From assembly GCF_014699005.1 (NCBI RefSeq), contig NZ_JACWZY010000021.1:1-64000 (forward strand): 64,000 nt of DNA, given 5' to 3'. The translations under genes and the position numbers were made by a program. This document shows, in pieces, positions 26,431 through 35,742 of the stretch (position 1 is its first letter; every line of letters starts with the position of its first letter). The notes under the pieces were generated by a model. That model was given only the letters and a program-made list of their open reading frames with translations, was not told the origin of the DNA and searched no databases. The DNA comes from Spirosoma profusum (GTDB lineage Bacteria > Bacteroidota > Bacteroidia > Cytophagales > Spirosomataceae).

Positions 26431-27210
26431 TTAGGGGTCAAGTGGTTTTAGGGCGACAAAACGTAGACGTTTATAGTCAGCGAACCAGTGGCCATCGCGA
26501 AAATTGGTGGGGCGAAGCTTGTCGTTTACGGCCGCCAATACTGTTTGTCGATCTTGATCAGAAAGAGCGGCCAATACGTCCCCTCGAAACATGGCAATCC
26601 AGTCGCTTAGCCTCGTTTCCGGATCAGCCAGCGGGGTATCCCGGTCAAAAAACTGCGCTAGCGTAACGGAAAAACCAGCCGTCTCCAGCATCGTTGTGTA
26701 CTGCCCAACGCTCGGGAAGAAATTCGGATTTACCGGGTCGTTCATGCCCAACTCATTTAAAGCCTTCGCTAATGCGTTCAGGATGCGTGCCACGTTACCC
26801 CGACCTCCCAGTTCAGCAACGAAACGGCAACCTGGTTTGAGCGCCCTGAAAACAGCCGCTAGGACGGATGGCTGCTCGGTTTCGTTGATCCAATGGAGCG
26901 TAGCATTGCTGAAGATGGCATCAAATGGCTGATCCGTATTAAAATCCCGAGCATCACCTTCTTGAAAGCTGAGATGGGGAAAAGATAGCCGGGCATTCGC
27001 AATCATCGAAGGCGAAGCATCCAGGCCGATCACTTCGGCCCCGCTTTCGGCGATTCGGGCGGTAAGTTCTCCAGTCCCACAGCCAAGATCAAGGATACGT
27101 TCGCCAGGCTTTGGGTCAAGTAAATTCAGTACGTCGGCCCCAAAATGGAAGACAAAGGCGTGTTTTTGCTGATAAAGATCCGCATTCCAGGAGCGATTCG
27201 ATTGATTCAT
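26431..27210 (-). CDS. Class I SAM-dependent methyltransferase
   Basis: A 259-aa methyltransferase with motif I ILDLGCGTGELTARIA (residues ~39-54), an acidic ribose-binding residue in VIGLDASPSM, and motif II/III ATLHWINETE. The fold and the FSNATLHWI segment match the trans-aconitate methyltransferase (Tam) group. The substrate is unknown. It is followed 9 nt later by the PanE-like gene. Confidence 0.85.
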   Translation of the reverse strand: MNQSNRSWNADLYQQKHAFVFHFGADVLNLLDPKPGERILDLGCGTGELTARIAESGAEVIGLDASPSMIANARLSFPHLSFQEGDARDFNTDQPFDAIFSNATLHWINETEQPSVLAAVFRALKPGCRFVAELGGRGNVARILNALAKALNELGMNDPVNPNFFPSVGQYTTMLETAGFSVTLAQFFDRDTPLADPETRLSDWIAMFRGDVLAALSDQDRQTVLAAVNDKLRPTNFRDGHWFADYKRLRFVALKPLDP

Positions 27211-27286
27211 GGACGATGAATGACTAGTAATTAGGGATAGACAGCCGTTGGAAATAACGTATCAGTCTGGCCAATAAACTAATTCG

Positions 27287-29206
27287 TTAGGGTAACCAAG
27301 AAACTTCCACGAATGAGTCACTGTATAGCCGATGACGAGCTGGTTTAAAATCACTCTCCCGTGCTTTATAGATGTTTTCCACGAACGTTTGCGGATTTCG
27401 ATCAGTCAGCGGAAACCAACTGCTTTGCACCTGAATCATGACCCGATGTCCTTTTTTAAAGGTGTGCAGTACATCCTGAAGCTGGAAAGTTACTTCGGTG
27501 ACTTGATTCGGCGTAAAGGGCTCCGGCTTCTCAAAACTATGGCGAAACCGTCCGCGCATGACATCGGCCCTGACCAACTGCTGATAGTTAGCTAACTGCG
27601 TTTTGGGATTGGACAGATAGGGGTGATTTGGTTCATCAGGTGGATACACATCAATCAGCTTCACGACCCAGTCGGCGTCAGTACACGTTGTACTGACTTT
27701 CAACCGGACTGTTATCTCTCCGCCCACGGTTAGATTTTCCGCGAGCATATCCGTTCTAAACGTCAGCACGTCGGCCCGTTCACTGGCAAACCGCTGATCG
27801 GCCGACATATAGCTGGCCAACGCACTAAAATCAGGTTCGGCTACCAGGCTTGCTTCGCTGTAAGGGACTGGATGAGCTGGATCGCTGGTATATTCCCGAA
27901 AGCGAACCGGCTTAGCCGTCTGCGCGCTTAGTTGGCCACTGCCGGTTAAATACCACCTTACCGAACGGCTGGCCGATGCGGGCCAGCCTAATGCGGGCCA
28001 CCCGGCAAAGGTTCGCCAGCTCTTTAGTCCTGTATCGAACAGACAGACGTTGGGTAGCCCCGTTTTGCCGTCACCAGTTCCTTTCAGATAATGGTGAAAA
28101 AAGGGAGCTTCAATCGTCCGTTGGTAATAGGTCGCCAGACTGTCGCCAAAATACAGATCATTATGCAGGGTATGGCCCGTTTCTTCCGACCAGCCCCGAT
28201 GGCCAAATGGCCCCATCACCAGCATCGGCCGCGATTCCGGACTTTTTTGGGCCAGTGTTTTATAAATACTCAGTGGCCCGTATAGGTCTTCGGCATCGAA
28301 CCAGCCCCCAACGATCAGCATGGCGGGCCGAACATGCTGCAGGTGAGGCAAAATATTACGTTCCTGCCAAAAGTTGTCGTAATCAGGATGCGCCACTGTT
28401 TGCTGCCAGAATGCATTTCGGGCTAGATACTGCCGGGCGTTAGCCAACGGACCCAACTGCCGATGCCAGGTAAACTCGGTCTGGCCCTCCGATTGAATCC
28501 ACTCAGACAGAAACCAGGGCTTGATGGTCGGTCCGGTTGAGCGGTCACCGAACAACGGATAGGCATGTAGATAGACCTGAGTGAAGGCCCCATTGTGGTG
28601 AATGTCATCCCGGAACAAGTCAGCAATGGGGGCCTGGGGTGAAGAAGCTTTCAGGGCCGGATGCGCATTGATGGAACTCGCCAGTGTATAAAATCCCGCA
28701 TAGCTCATGCCCCACAATCCGACGCGGCCGTTGTGATAGGGAACGTGGCTGAGTAGCCAGTCAATGGTGTCATAGGTATCCGTACTTTCGTCAATCGCGT
28801 TAGAAGTTAATGCGTTCGGGTGGTCACTGACAACCGGCGTCATGTTGGTCCAATGCCCTTCGGAAGCCCATCGGCCGCGTACATCCTGATAGACAAAAAT
28901 GTACCCATCAGCCTGTAGCGTGGGCGATGGTCCCAGGGCAGCTTTATACTGTTCGGAGCCATACGGCGTCGACCCAAAACAAGTCCGTTGCATCAGAAAT
29001 GGGTAAGTATTCCCGGTCGACGCCCGGCGGGGCACATAAACGGCGGTGTACAGTTTAACACCATCGCGCATGGGTATCTGGTATTCAAATTTTTGGTACT
29101 GTCCGCGCACCGAGTTTCCCAGACAGACAGCTGCAGGCGGGCAAATCGATAGAAAAGTGGTAAACGCTGCGATCATCCAAACCGCTCGCCAGTGTAGAAA
29201 TTTCAT
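27287..29206 (-). CDS. CocE/NonD-family hydrolase
   Basis: A 639-aa exported hydrolase: signal peptide (residues ~1-29), an alpha/beta-hydrolase domain with nucleophile motif GMSYAG, and a C-terminal jelly-roll domain (about residues 440-639; TVGGEITVRLKVSTT, GHRVMIQVQSSWFP). Relatives hydrolyse acyl esters or amides, including glutaryl acylases and X-Pro dipeptidyl peptidases. The start overlaps the stop of the MocR gene by 4 bp, so the two are translationally coupled. Confidence 0.92.
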   Translation of the reverse strand: MKFLHWRAVWMIAAFTTFLSICPPAAVCLGNSVRGQYQKFEYQIPMRDGVKLYTAVYVPRRASTGNTYPFLMQRTCFGSTPYGSEQYKAALGPSPTLQADGYIFVYQDVRGRWASEGHWTNMTPVVSDHPNALTSNAIDESTDTYDTIDWLLSHVPYHNGRVGLWGMSYAGFYTLASSINAHPALKASSPQAPIADLFRDDIHHNGAFTQVYLHAYPLFGDRSTGPTIKPWFLSEWIQSEGQTEFTWHRQLGPLANARQYLARNAFWQQTVAHPDYDNFWQERNILPHLQHVRPAMLIVGGWFDAEDLYGPLSIYKTLAQKSPESRPMLVMGPFGHRGWSEETGHTLHNDLYFGDSLATYYQRTIEAPFFHHYLKGTGDGKTGLPNVCLFDTGLKSWRTFAGWPALGWPASASRSVRWYLTGSGQLSAQTAKPVRFREYTSDPAHPVPYSEASLVAEPDFSALASYMSADQRFASERADVLTFRTDMLAENLTVGGEITVRLKVSTTCTDADWVVKLIDVYPPDEPNHPYLSNPKTQLANYQQLVRADVMRGRFRHSFEKPEPFTPNQVTEVTFQLQDVLHTFKKGHRVMIQVQSSWFPLTDRNPQTFVENIYKARESDFKPARHRLYSDSFVEVSWLP

Positions 29207-30642
29207 ACCTTCAACTGTTGGTGAATAAGCTGTCCAATTGTTTGCAGCCCCCAGGCCACGCGTTCGTCAAAGGGCAGGCCGTAGCTGAGCCGCATACAGT
29301 TGGCGTACTGCGGCTGAAGACTAAATAAACTGCCCGGCATGATGCTGATTTTATGCGGAGCCAGTTGGTCGGCAAGCACCAGCGTATCCACCCGGGCATC
29401 GGTTTCTACCCATAAGGTAAAGCCACCTTGTGGTTCGCTGATGCGCGTGCCAAAAGGGAAATGGGCCCGAATCGTCTGCTGGTAGCGTTGGCAGTTGCTT
29501 TTCAGCCGCTGCCGGAGCCGACGCAAATGCAATTCGTACCGGTCGTTGGCCAGAAAATTAGCCACGGTCTGCTGGGTTATTCCCGGTGAGAACCCGGCTT
29601 GATACCGCTTCACCTGAAGCAACGCGTCAAAATAACTTCCTGGTGCGACCCACCCCACCCGGTAACCAGGCGCCAGGGTTTTACTGACGGACCCACACCA
29701 TAAGACCAGCCCCTGCCGGTCGAAGGCTTTACAGGGAAGGGGGCGATCCGGCCCAAAATGAAGGTCGCCGTAGAGATCATCTTCAATGAGGGGTACCTGA
29801 TAGGTTTCCATTAGCTGCACCAGCCGTTGTTTGTGGGCGTTTGGCATGCAGCAGCCAAGTGGGTTGCTGAAGTTGGGCACCAGCAAACAGGCCTGTACAT
29901 GTCCAGCTTGCAAATGACTTTTCAGCACGTCCAGATCAACGCCGGTCAGGGCGTCAGTTGGCAATTCAAGTATCTTCAGGCCCAGCGAGAGGATCGTTTG
30001 AAGGATACCAAAATAGATCGGGCTTTCTACGGCAACGGTATCGCCCGGCTGGGTAATGGCCTTCAGGCATAATGTCAGGGCGGCTGTGCACCCCTCCGTG
30101 GTAATGATCTCCTCGTCGGTTAGCGGACTACCCCAGAAGAGCGCATATCGGGCAATTTGCCGACGTAAAGCCGCATTGCCTGTCATCAACTCGTACTCAA
30201 TTCCACCATGAGGCAGTTCGCGCTGAGCCTGTTGGAGCGCCTTCATTAATTTACCAACCGGCAATAGCGAAGGAGCGGGTACACTTAGGGAGAAAGGAAG
30301 CCAGCCGGGTTGTCGCTGCTGGTGCATCAGTCTCAATAAAATTGACTCCTGATCAGCCTGAAGCGGCTGGCGGGCCGTGGCCTGGGGTGCCGATCGGCGT
30401 GGTACATTACCCAGCCGATCGATCAGCGTTCGGACATAGTACCCCGACTGAGGACGGGCTTCGATCAATCCTTCGGCCTCCAGACAATAATAGGCTTGTT
30501 GAACGGTATTGATGCTAACACCCAGTTCCTGACTAAGCGTACGCACGGATGGGAGCTTGTCACCCTCCGCGAGCGTACCCCCTCGTAACTTATCGCCTAA
30601 TTGACGAGCGATCTGCTGATACCTGGGAGTCGATACACGCAT
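29203..30642 (-). CDS. MocR/PdxR-type GntR-aminotransferase regulator
   Basis: About 479 aa with an N-terminal GntR winged helix (residues ~1-70; LRGGTLAEGDKLPSVRTLSQELGVSINTVQQAYYCLEAEGLI) and an aminotransferase fold I domain that binds PLP, with the Schiff-base Lys in SVSKTLAPGYRVGW. The ATG at 30642 gives the family N-terminus. MocR proteins typically regulate a divergent PLP-enzyme gene; the class V aminotransferase at 30841 is divergent, and symmetric TCTGTA sites lie between them. Confidence 0.93.
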   Translation of the reverse strand: MRVSTPRYQQIARQLGDKLRGGTLAEGDKLPSVRTLSQELGVSINTVQQAYYCLEAEGLIEARPQSGYYVRTLIDRLGNVPRRSAPQATARQPLQADQESILLRLMHQQRQPGWLPFSLSVPAPSLLPVGKLMKALQQAQRELPHGGIEYELMTGNAALRRQIARYALFWGSPLTDEEIITTEGCTAALTLCLKAITQPGDTVAVESPIYFGILQTILSLGLKILELPTDALTGVDLDVLKSHLQAGHVQACLLVPNFSNPLGCCMPNAHKQRLVQLMETYQVPLIEDDLYGDLHFGPDRPLPCKAFDRQGLVLWCGSVSKTLAPGYRVGWVAPGSYFDALLQVKRYQAGFSPGITQQTVANFLANDRYELHLRRLRQRLKSNCQRYQQTIRAHFPFGTRISEPQGGFTLWVETDARVDTLVLADQLAPHKISIMPGSLFSLQPQYANCMRLSYGLPFDERVAWGLQTIGQLIHQQLKV

Positions 30643-30693
30643 AGACGAGATGATGGGCACTGATTTTAGTTTACAGGACAAAAGTAGTCGTCC

Positions 30694-30783
30694 AATCTGT
30701 ACGTATTACCATACAGATTTTGCAAAAAAAGCCCGTACAGTTTGTTGGGTTTTCACAATTCTTATTCAGATAATCTGTATGGT
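30694..30783. promoter_or_regulatory. Candidate MocR operator repeats
   Basis: AATCTGTA (30694-30701) and TACAGATT (30712-30719) form an inverted pair. ACCATACAGATT (30708-30719) has its exact reverse complement AATCTGTATGGT at 30772-30783. They lie in the divergent promoter region, as expected for a MocR dimer spanning several half sites. Confidence 0.6.
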
Positions 30784-30840
30784 TCCGCAAACCCAAAAGT
30801 GTGTCTGTTTCCGTACAGCCTTGTGGCTTTTTTTTGCGCT

Positions 30841-32079
30841 ATGCAACCCCAACGTACTACCATTCTCGATATCGCTCAACTACGAGCCGACACGCCGGGC
30901 TGTCAAGATAGCCTGTTTCTCAATAGTGCCGGCGCTTCCCTGATGCCGCAGCCCGTCGTTCAGGCGATGCAGGATTATCTCCAGGTGGAAACCCAGGTAG
31001 GCGGGTATGAAACCGAACGACTACGACAGGCACAGATTGGCCGGTTTTATGAGGAAACAGCCCGGCTTTTGAACACCCAGCCCGAACATATTGCCTTTGC
31101 CTACAGTGCTACCCATGCCACCTTTCAGGCCCTGTCGGCTATCCCGTTTCGGGAAGGTGATACCATATTGACCACAACGAACGATTACGTGTCCAACCAG
31201 CTAGCCTTTCTATCCATGCAGCATCGGTTAGGCATTAAATTACTACGGATTCAAAACCTGCCAAACGGTGACTTGGACCTGACGCATGCCAAGGAGTTGA
31301 TACGAACGCACCGACCGGTCCTGGTGGCGATAACCCACATCCCAACAAACTCGGGTCTGGTGCTTCCGGCGGAGGAAATAGGCAAACTGTGCCAGCAATA
31401 CGGTGTCTGGTATTTACTGGATGCGGCTCAGTCGGTGGGGCAGTTGCCGCTCGACGTTAGCCGTATTCAGCCTGACTTTCTGGTCGCCACGGGCCGTAAG
31501 TTTCTGCGTGGACCACGTAATACGGGTTTCCTTTATGTTTCGGATCGGGTGCTGGCGGAGGGACTTTCGCCCCTGTTTATTGATCGACGGGCCGCCACCT
31601 GGACTGAGCCAGACACCTATGCCTTACAGTTGGGTGCCCGCCGATTTGAACCCCAGGAGATTTCGCTGCTGAGTGTGGGGTTGGCCGAAGCGGTTGGGTA
31701 TGCCAATCAGGTCGGTATAGAGGCTATTGCCCGGCAGAACCAACGGCTGATGCACCAGCTCCGAACAGGCCTGGAACAGATCGACGGTATTACCTTACTC
31801 GATTGGGGTTCCTGCCAAAGCAACCTGCTAACCTTTCACACGGCTCGCCAGCCGTTATCGACCCTTGATGCCACATTGCGACACGGTCGGGTAGTGTTTA
31901 CGGTACAGTACCCGAATTCGGCCCTGATCGATTTTGGACGGAAAGGTATAAACTGGCTGGTTCGACTTTCGCCCCACTATTTTAACACGCTGGATGAAAT
32001 GGATGAGGTGGTCGATTTGATAGCTCATTTTTACGGTAAGCTTCTTAAAAAATCGAGATTAATTTTACCAAAACCCTAA
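30841..32079 (+). CDS. Class V aminotransferase (cysteine desulfurase-like fold)
   Basis: A 412-aa PLP enzyme: LDAAQSVGQLPLD carries the PLP-contacting Asp and Gln, and VATGRKFLRGPRNTGFLYV carries the Schiff-base Lys. The family includes cysteine desulfurases, kynureninase-like and isopenicillin-N-epimerase-like enzymes; the exact substrate cannot be read. I chose the ATG at 30841 because the upstream extension runs through the operator region. It is divergent from its likely regulator. Confidence 0.88.
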   Translation: MQPQRTTILDIAQLRADTPGCQDSLFLNSAGASLMPQPVVQAMQDYLQVETQVGGYETERLRQAQIGRFYEETARLLNTQPEHIAFAYSATHATFQALSAIPFREGDTILTTTNDYVSNQLAFLSMQHRLGIKLLRIQNLPNGDLDLTHAKELIRTHRPVLVAITHIPTNSGLVLPAEEIGKLCQQYGVWYLLDAAQSVGQLPLDVSRIQPDFLVATGRKFLRGPRNTGFLYVSDRVLAEGLSPLFIDRRAATWTEPDTYALQLGARRFEPQEISLLSVGLAEAVGYANQVGIEAIARQNQRLMHQLRTGLEQIDGITLLDWGSCQSNLLTFHTARQPLSTLDATLRHGRVVFTVQYPNSALIDFGRKGINWLVRLSPHYFNTLDEMDEVVDLIAHFYGKLLKKSRLILPKP

Positions 32080-32087
32080 CCGACCCG

Positions 32088-32693
32088 ATGCAGAGCGATT
32101 ACTTACAAAGCGCGATCCGCCAGTTTGAGTATTATAAATTACTTGGCGAAAAAACATTGGCTCAACTTCCGGATGATGCCCTTTTCTGGCAATACAACGC
32201 CGAAAGCAACAGCATTGCCATCCTGGTGAAGCACCTTTGGGGGAATATGTTGAGTCGTTGGACAGATTTTCTGACCACCGATGGCGAAAAAAGCTGGCGC
32301 GACCGGGAGGGCGAGTTTGCTACTGATATTCAGTCCCGAGCCGAATTGCTTCAGAAATGGGATGAAGGTTGGCGCGCGCTTTTAAATACGCTGCAATCGC
32401 TCCGGGAAGAAGACTTAAGTAAAACCATTTATATTCGAAATCAGGGTCATACGGTGCTGGAAGCCATCAACCGGCAGTTAGCCCATTATCCGTATCACAT
32501 TGGCCAACTGGTATTTCTGGGGAAAATGCTGGCCCAAAACTGGACGTCACTCTCCATTCCAAGAGGTGAATCCGGGCAATATAACGCTCAAAAATTTGCT
32601 CAACCGAAACGTAAAGAACATTTTACGGATGGATACCTAAAGTCGGATCAACCCATTGATCAAAACGGATCAACAACAGAATCTACGCTATGA
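32088..32693 (+). CDS. DUF1572 (DinB-like) protein
   Basis: A 201-aa four-helix-bundle protein of the DUF1572 family: AILVKHLWGNMLSRWTDF and HYPYHIGQLVFLGKML carry the metal-ligand histidines, and SLSIPRGESGQYN is the family C-terminal signature. DinB-fold proteins are putative metal-dependent transferases, some using bacillithiol or mycothiol. It is 8 nt after the aminotransferase and overlaps the next gene by 4 bp, forming one operon. Confidence 0.9.
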   Translation: MQSDYLQSAIRQFEYYKLLGEKTLAQLPDDALFWQYNAESNSIAILVKHLWGNMLSRWTDFLTTDGEKSWRDREGEFATDIQSRAELLQKWDEGWRALLNTLQSLREEDLSKTIYIRNQGHTVLEAINRQLAHYPYHIGQLVFLGKMLAQNWTSLSIPRGESGQYNAQKFAQPKRKEHFTDGYLKSDQPIDQNGSTTESTL

Positions 32694-33043
32694 CTCAGGA
32701 ACAGGCCCTCCACTTTGCCGATGAATGGATCGGTGCCTTTAATGCTCATGACCTGGCCGCCATTATGGCGCACTATGCCGATGAGTTGGAATTTTATTCG
32801 CCGTTCATTCCGCTGCTAACGTTTAATGAAACAGGCTGTATCACCAGCAAAGGTGATCTGGAACGCTATTTTCAAGTAGGCCTGAGCACTTACCCCGACC
32901 TGCATTTTACCCTGCACCATGTTTTTGTGGGTGTTCACACGCTGGTCATCTATTACACGTCGGTAAATGGCCGACTGGCTAGCGAAGTCTTTCAATTGAA
33001 TGAGCTTGGCCAGGCTGAGAAGGTGTTCTGCCACTATGCCTGA
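32690..33043 (+). CDS. NTF2/SnoaL-like protein
   Basis: A 117-aa single-domain NTF2-fold protein: FADEWIGAFNAHDLAAIMAHYADELEFYSP is the typical helix-strand start, and YFQVGLSTYPDLHFTLHHVFV the centre. Such proteins act as isomerase- or hydrolase-like enzymes or bind small ligands. The ATG overlaps the DUF1572 stop (ATGA), so it belongs to the same operon. Confidence 0.85.
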   Translation: MTQEQALHFADEWIGAFNAHDLAAIMAHYADELEFYSPFIPLLTFNETGCITSKGDLERYFQVGLSTYPDLHFTLHHVFVGVHTLVIYYTSVNGRLASEVFQLNELGQAEKVFCHYA

Positions 33044-33096
33044 ACCAATGACAAGCAGCCGTTTTAAGTCACATCTCCAGCCAAATTCCACTTTTT

Positions 33097-33525
33097 ATGA
33101 GCGCTAATGACTTATTAGCCCATGCCGTCAAAGCGTTAGCCTATCGGTTCATCAAAGCGACCACTGGCTCAACTGACAGCTTTGGCGGGTATAAGCTAAA
33201 CTCACATACCCGAAGTCCGAATGAAATCCTGAATCATATGTATGATCTGGTCGTCAAAACCAGAACGATGATTCAGCAAGGTCATTTTAACTGTCCGATT
33301 CCTGAAGTTTTACCGTTTGAGCCTGAACGGGACCGCTTAATCAATGGACTCGGAGAACTGCGGACAGCAATAGAATCCCACCAGATTGAGGATGACGTTT
33401 GTGGACGACTACTACAGGGACCCCTATTAGATTTGGCCTCGCACATAGGACAGTTAGCGATGCTTACCGGCCTTAACGGAACTATTATTCAACGGGAAAA
33501 CTATTATAGGGCCGATATAAGCTAG
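33097..33525 (+). CDS. DinB-like protein
   Basis: A 142-aa protein resembling the DinB fold: an N-terminal helical region with NEILNHMYDLV and a C-terminal LLDLASHIGQLAMLTGL, positioned like the last two metal-binding helices. It is the last gene of the aminotransferase-DUF1572-NTF2 group, 53 nt after the previous stop, and ends with a TAG. Confidence 0.75.
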   Translation: MSANDLLAHAVKALAYRFIKATTGSTDSFGGYKLNSHTRSPNEILNHMYDLVVKTRTMIQQGHFNCPIPEVLPFEPERDRLINGLGELRTAIESHQIEDDVCGRLLQGPLLDLASHIGQLAMLTGLNGTIIQRENYYRADIS

Positions 33526-33966
33526 GTGCTTATACCTTAACGATGGCTATTGCTGACTATTTTTCGTAAACGTTTTTATGTTCATGCGTGATCAACTGAT
33601 CCATCAGATCTGAACTCTAGTAAGTTCATTTTACACTTGATTGGTCGTTAATTTTGCTACCTTTTGCATTTTTCTGTTATGCGATTCTTAGAATTGAAAA
33701 CTGCTTGGCTCTTCTTAATTTGTACTATTCATAGTGATTGATCATGAAATGTAACCTTTTCGTGAACGGTTTCAGACGTGATTGATGATTAATCCATTAG
33801 ATCAGTCATTTAAAGGTGAGCCCCTTTCTAAAAAAACTTAAAGGGATCATTTTTTTAGCCTTATAAACTGATAATTCTGTACCTTCAAAAGCAACAACCT
33901 GCTTCCTTGATCGACAATAGATTTCTCCCATTCACGTCCTTGACGTGAGATAGACACTAGTACGTC
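33526..33966. other. Intergenic region before resolvase
   Basis: About 440 bp. Short GATCA-containing motifs recur (TGATCAACTGATCCATCAGATC; ATTGATCATG; GATGATTAATCCATTAGATC) and could be part of a resolution site for the resolvase that follows. I see no gene. Confidence 0.35.
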
Positions 33967-34588
33967 ATGAAGTTAGGTTATGCCCGCGTCTCTACGCAAG
34001 ATCAAAATCTGGCCCTTCAGCTAGATGCCCTTACTGCCGCCGGTTGCTCGAAAATCTTTCAGGAAAAAGCCAGTGGATCTAAAACCGAACGGCCTGAATT
34101 AAATCGGCTTCTTGAAATCATCCGGGAGGGGGATACATTGATGATTTGGAAACTGGACGGCGCCGGCCGCCCGGCGACTAGGCCGTTCCCTAAATCACTT
34201 GATTGAGATCGTCACTCAGTTGGAGCAACAACATATTGGGCTAGTGAGTCTGAACGATCCCATCGACACTACCACGGCGCAAGGTCGGCTGGTTTTTCGC
34301 ATTTTTGCCAGTCTAGCCGAGTTTGAACGGGAAGTAATTCGGGAGCGGACTTTAGCCGGTTTAGCCTCCGCCCGGCGACGCGGTCAACTCTTAGGCCGAC
34401 GCACAGGGCTATCCAAAGCTGGTGAGCAGAAAGCCCGCATCGGCGAAAGTCTTTACAAAGAAGCCAAGTACTCGGTCGAACAAATCGCCCGCGAGTTACA
34501 CATCTCTAAAACCACCCTGTATAAGTATCTCCGTCTACGCGGGGTTGAAATTGGTACTTCAGTCCAAAAGCAAACGGCTACCACTTAG
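33967..34588 (+). pseudogene. Tn3-type serine resolvase, broken by a GC-rich insertion
   Basis: The N-terminal part has catalytic Ser9 (GYARVSTQDQ) and runs to LMIWKLD. Family members continue with RLGRSL, but here 19 GC-rich nt (34159-34177) stand where one Arg codon is expected, a net +16. The frame is lost and stops at 34206; the rest, LIEIVTQLEQQHIG to a C-terminal HTH (SVEQIARELHISKTTLYKYL), reads in another frame to 34588. Apart from the insertion both parts look intact, so the event may be recent. Confidence 0.85.
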
Positions 34589-34607
34589 CAAAACACAGAT
34601 GTATTCA

Positions 34608-34690
34608 GTTTAACGTTTATTAAACGAACGTTCAATAAGCGATACGTCAAGTGAGTTTAACGTTTATTAAACGAGCCTTTAACTAAGGTT
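34608..34690 (+). repeat. 20-bp direct repeat pair downstream of resolvase
   Basis: GTTTAACGTTTATTAAACGA occurs at 34608-34627 and again at 34655-34674, 47 bp apart; the second copy continues into GCCTTTAACTAAGGTT. The near-palindromic unit and spacing resemble resolvase-binding subsites. A 35-bp version of the second copy lies at 36802-36836. Confidence 0.6.
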
Positions 34691-34747
34691 ACGCTTATCG
34701 CGTCTAGTAGGAAACTGATACTAGTAATTCGACCGGCTAATTTTCTG

Positions 34748-35299
34748 TCACTGTTTCAAGTAGTGAAGCGCCGTACTACCGGATTGGAAAGCAATGGTAT
34801 TAACCAGCTTTAACTGAAGCCTTTCCTGAAGGCTCCCCACATGAAGCAAAGCTCTCCCCTGCCCCACCAGCACCGGATGGACAACTAATTGAAATTCATC
34901 GATCACACCGGCTTGAATTAATTCCGGGAGTAAGCTTATACTATCTACCGAAATTTTGTTGCCCGGTTGCTGCTTCAGTTTCTGGAGTTCTTCAGCCGGA
35001 TTGCTCCTAACAATTCGTGTCTTCTCATCTACGCTGTCTAATGAGTGTGACATCACCACTCGGTCGATCGCTGTCAGGCGCTCAGCAAATCGATTTTCAG
35101 CCGCTGTGCCGGATTGATTTTGGGCCACGTCAGCCCAATAGGGAAACATAAGCTGATACATTACACGACCAAAAAATAGCAAATCTACCTCCCTCAACGT
35201 TTCAGTGAAATATTCTAGCACTTCTTCACTGGGATTGAACATCGTGTGATCGCAATAGCCGTCCAGGCTAATATTCATAGTGAATGATACTGTTCTCAT
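34748..35299 (-). CDS. Dihydrofolate reductase-family (RibD C-terminal) protein
   Basis: A 183-aa protein: SFTMNISLDGY at the start, LLFFGRVMYQLMFPYW (the substrate-side helix) and a final FQSGSTALHYL match the RibD C-terminal/DHFR-like group that uses NADPH on pterin- or pyrimidine-like substrates. These stand-alone members are common in Bacteroidota and their substrates are mostly unknown. An 18-bp hairpin sits just upstream of the ATG. Confidence 0.88.
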   Translation of the reverse strand: MRTVSFTMNISLDGYCDHTMFNPSEEVLEYFTETLREVDLLFFGRVMYQLMFPYWADVAQNQSGTAAENRFAERLTAIDRVVMSHSLDSVDEKTRIVRSNPAEELQKLKQQPGNKISVDSISLLPELIQAGVIDEFQLVVHPVLVGQGRALLHVGSLQERLQLKLVNTIAFQSGSTALHYLKQ

Positions 35300-35303
35300 G
35301 GAG

Positions 35304-35352
35304 TTAGCTCACCTGGTTTACTGTTTATGCAAAAGTAAACCAGGTGAGCTAA
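35304..35352. promoter_or_regulatory. Perfect 18-bp inverted repeat next to the start codon
   Basis: TTAGCTCACCTGGTTTAC (35304-35321) and GTAAACCAGGTGAGCTAA (35335-35352) pair over 18 bp around 13 nt. The repeat ends 5 nt before the ATG of the DHFR-like gene, so it could be an operator or an mRNA hairpin that masks translation initiation. GTTTAC and AAAGTAAAC inside suggest a repressor site. Confidence 0.6.
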
Positions 35353-35550
35353 GCTGATGGGGGTCAATCGCGACAATATGCGGGCGTTCTTGTGACCATT
35401 TGTTCTATTGAAAGCCATCATTGTATGCTCTTGACCGAATCGATCCAGGAATACAGACGCTTTTAAGGTTTTATATAACCTAGGAGCCCAAGCTACGTAA
35501 ATGACTTTACCCTCTTATTGACGGACTAGAACTGGGCGCCAAGATAAGCA

Positions 35551-35742
35551 TCAGTCAAGTTTAGCGGGTGAAATGCTCAACGGCTCCTGAATACGCAGTT
35601 GGGGGTAAGCCGTTTTACAAATAGCCCGAAACGTTTTCTCCTTTTCGTCTGGGGTGTCAACGCCAAATAGGATCCGTGCGAACTCGGCTGTGGGTACACC
35701 AGCCTGGTTGACGAGTTGAGTTTTGAACAAGAGTGCGGCCAT
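35551..35742 (-). CDS. Small hypothetical protein
   Basis: A 63-aa protein (MAALLFKTQLVNQAGVPTAEFARILFGVDTPDEKEKT...). No family recognised, but the sequence is not low-complexity and the codon use fits its neighbours. It lies between the DHFR-like gene and unassigned DNA that includes GTAACATTTTCACAACG at 35826, half of the palindrome at 38575. Confidence 0.45.
   Translation of the reverse strand: MAALLFKTQLVNQAGVPTAEFARILFGVDTPDEKEKTFRAICKTAYPQLRIQEPLSISPAKLD

Noticed and set aside
27976..28443. Long plus-strand frame opposite the CocE gene
   Set aside because: It is an antisense shadow of a complete hydrolase gene, with unlikely composition and no known domain.
33967..34588. Programmed frameshift in the resolvase
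   Set aside because: The frames are separated by an inserted GC-rich block with no slippery sequence, so a mutation explains it better.
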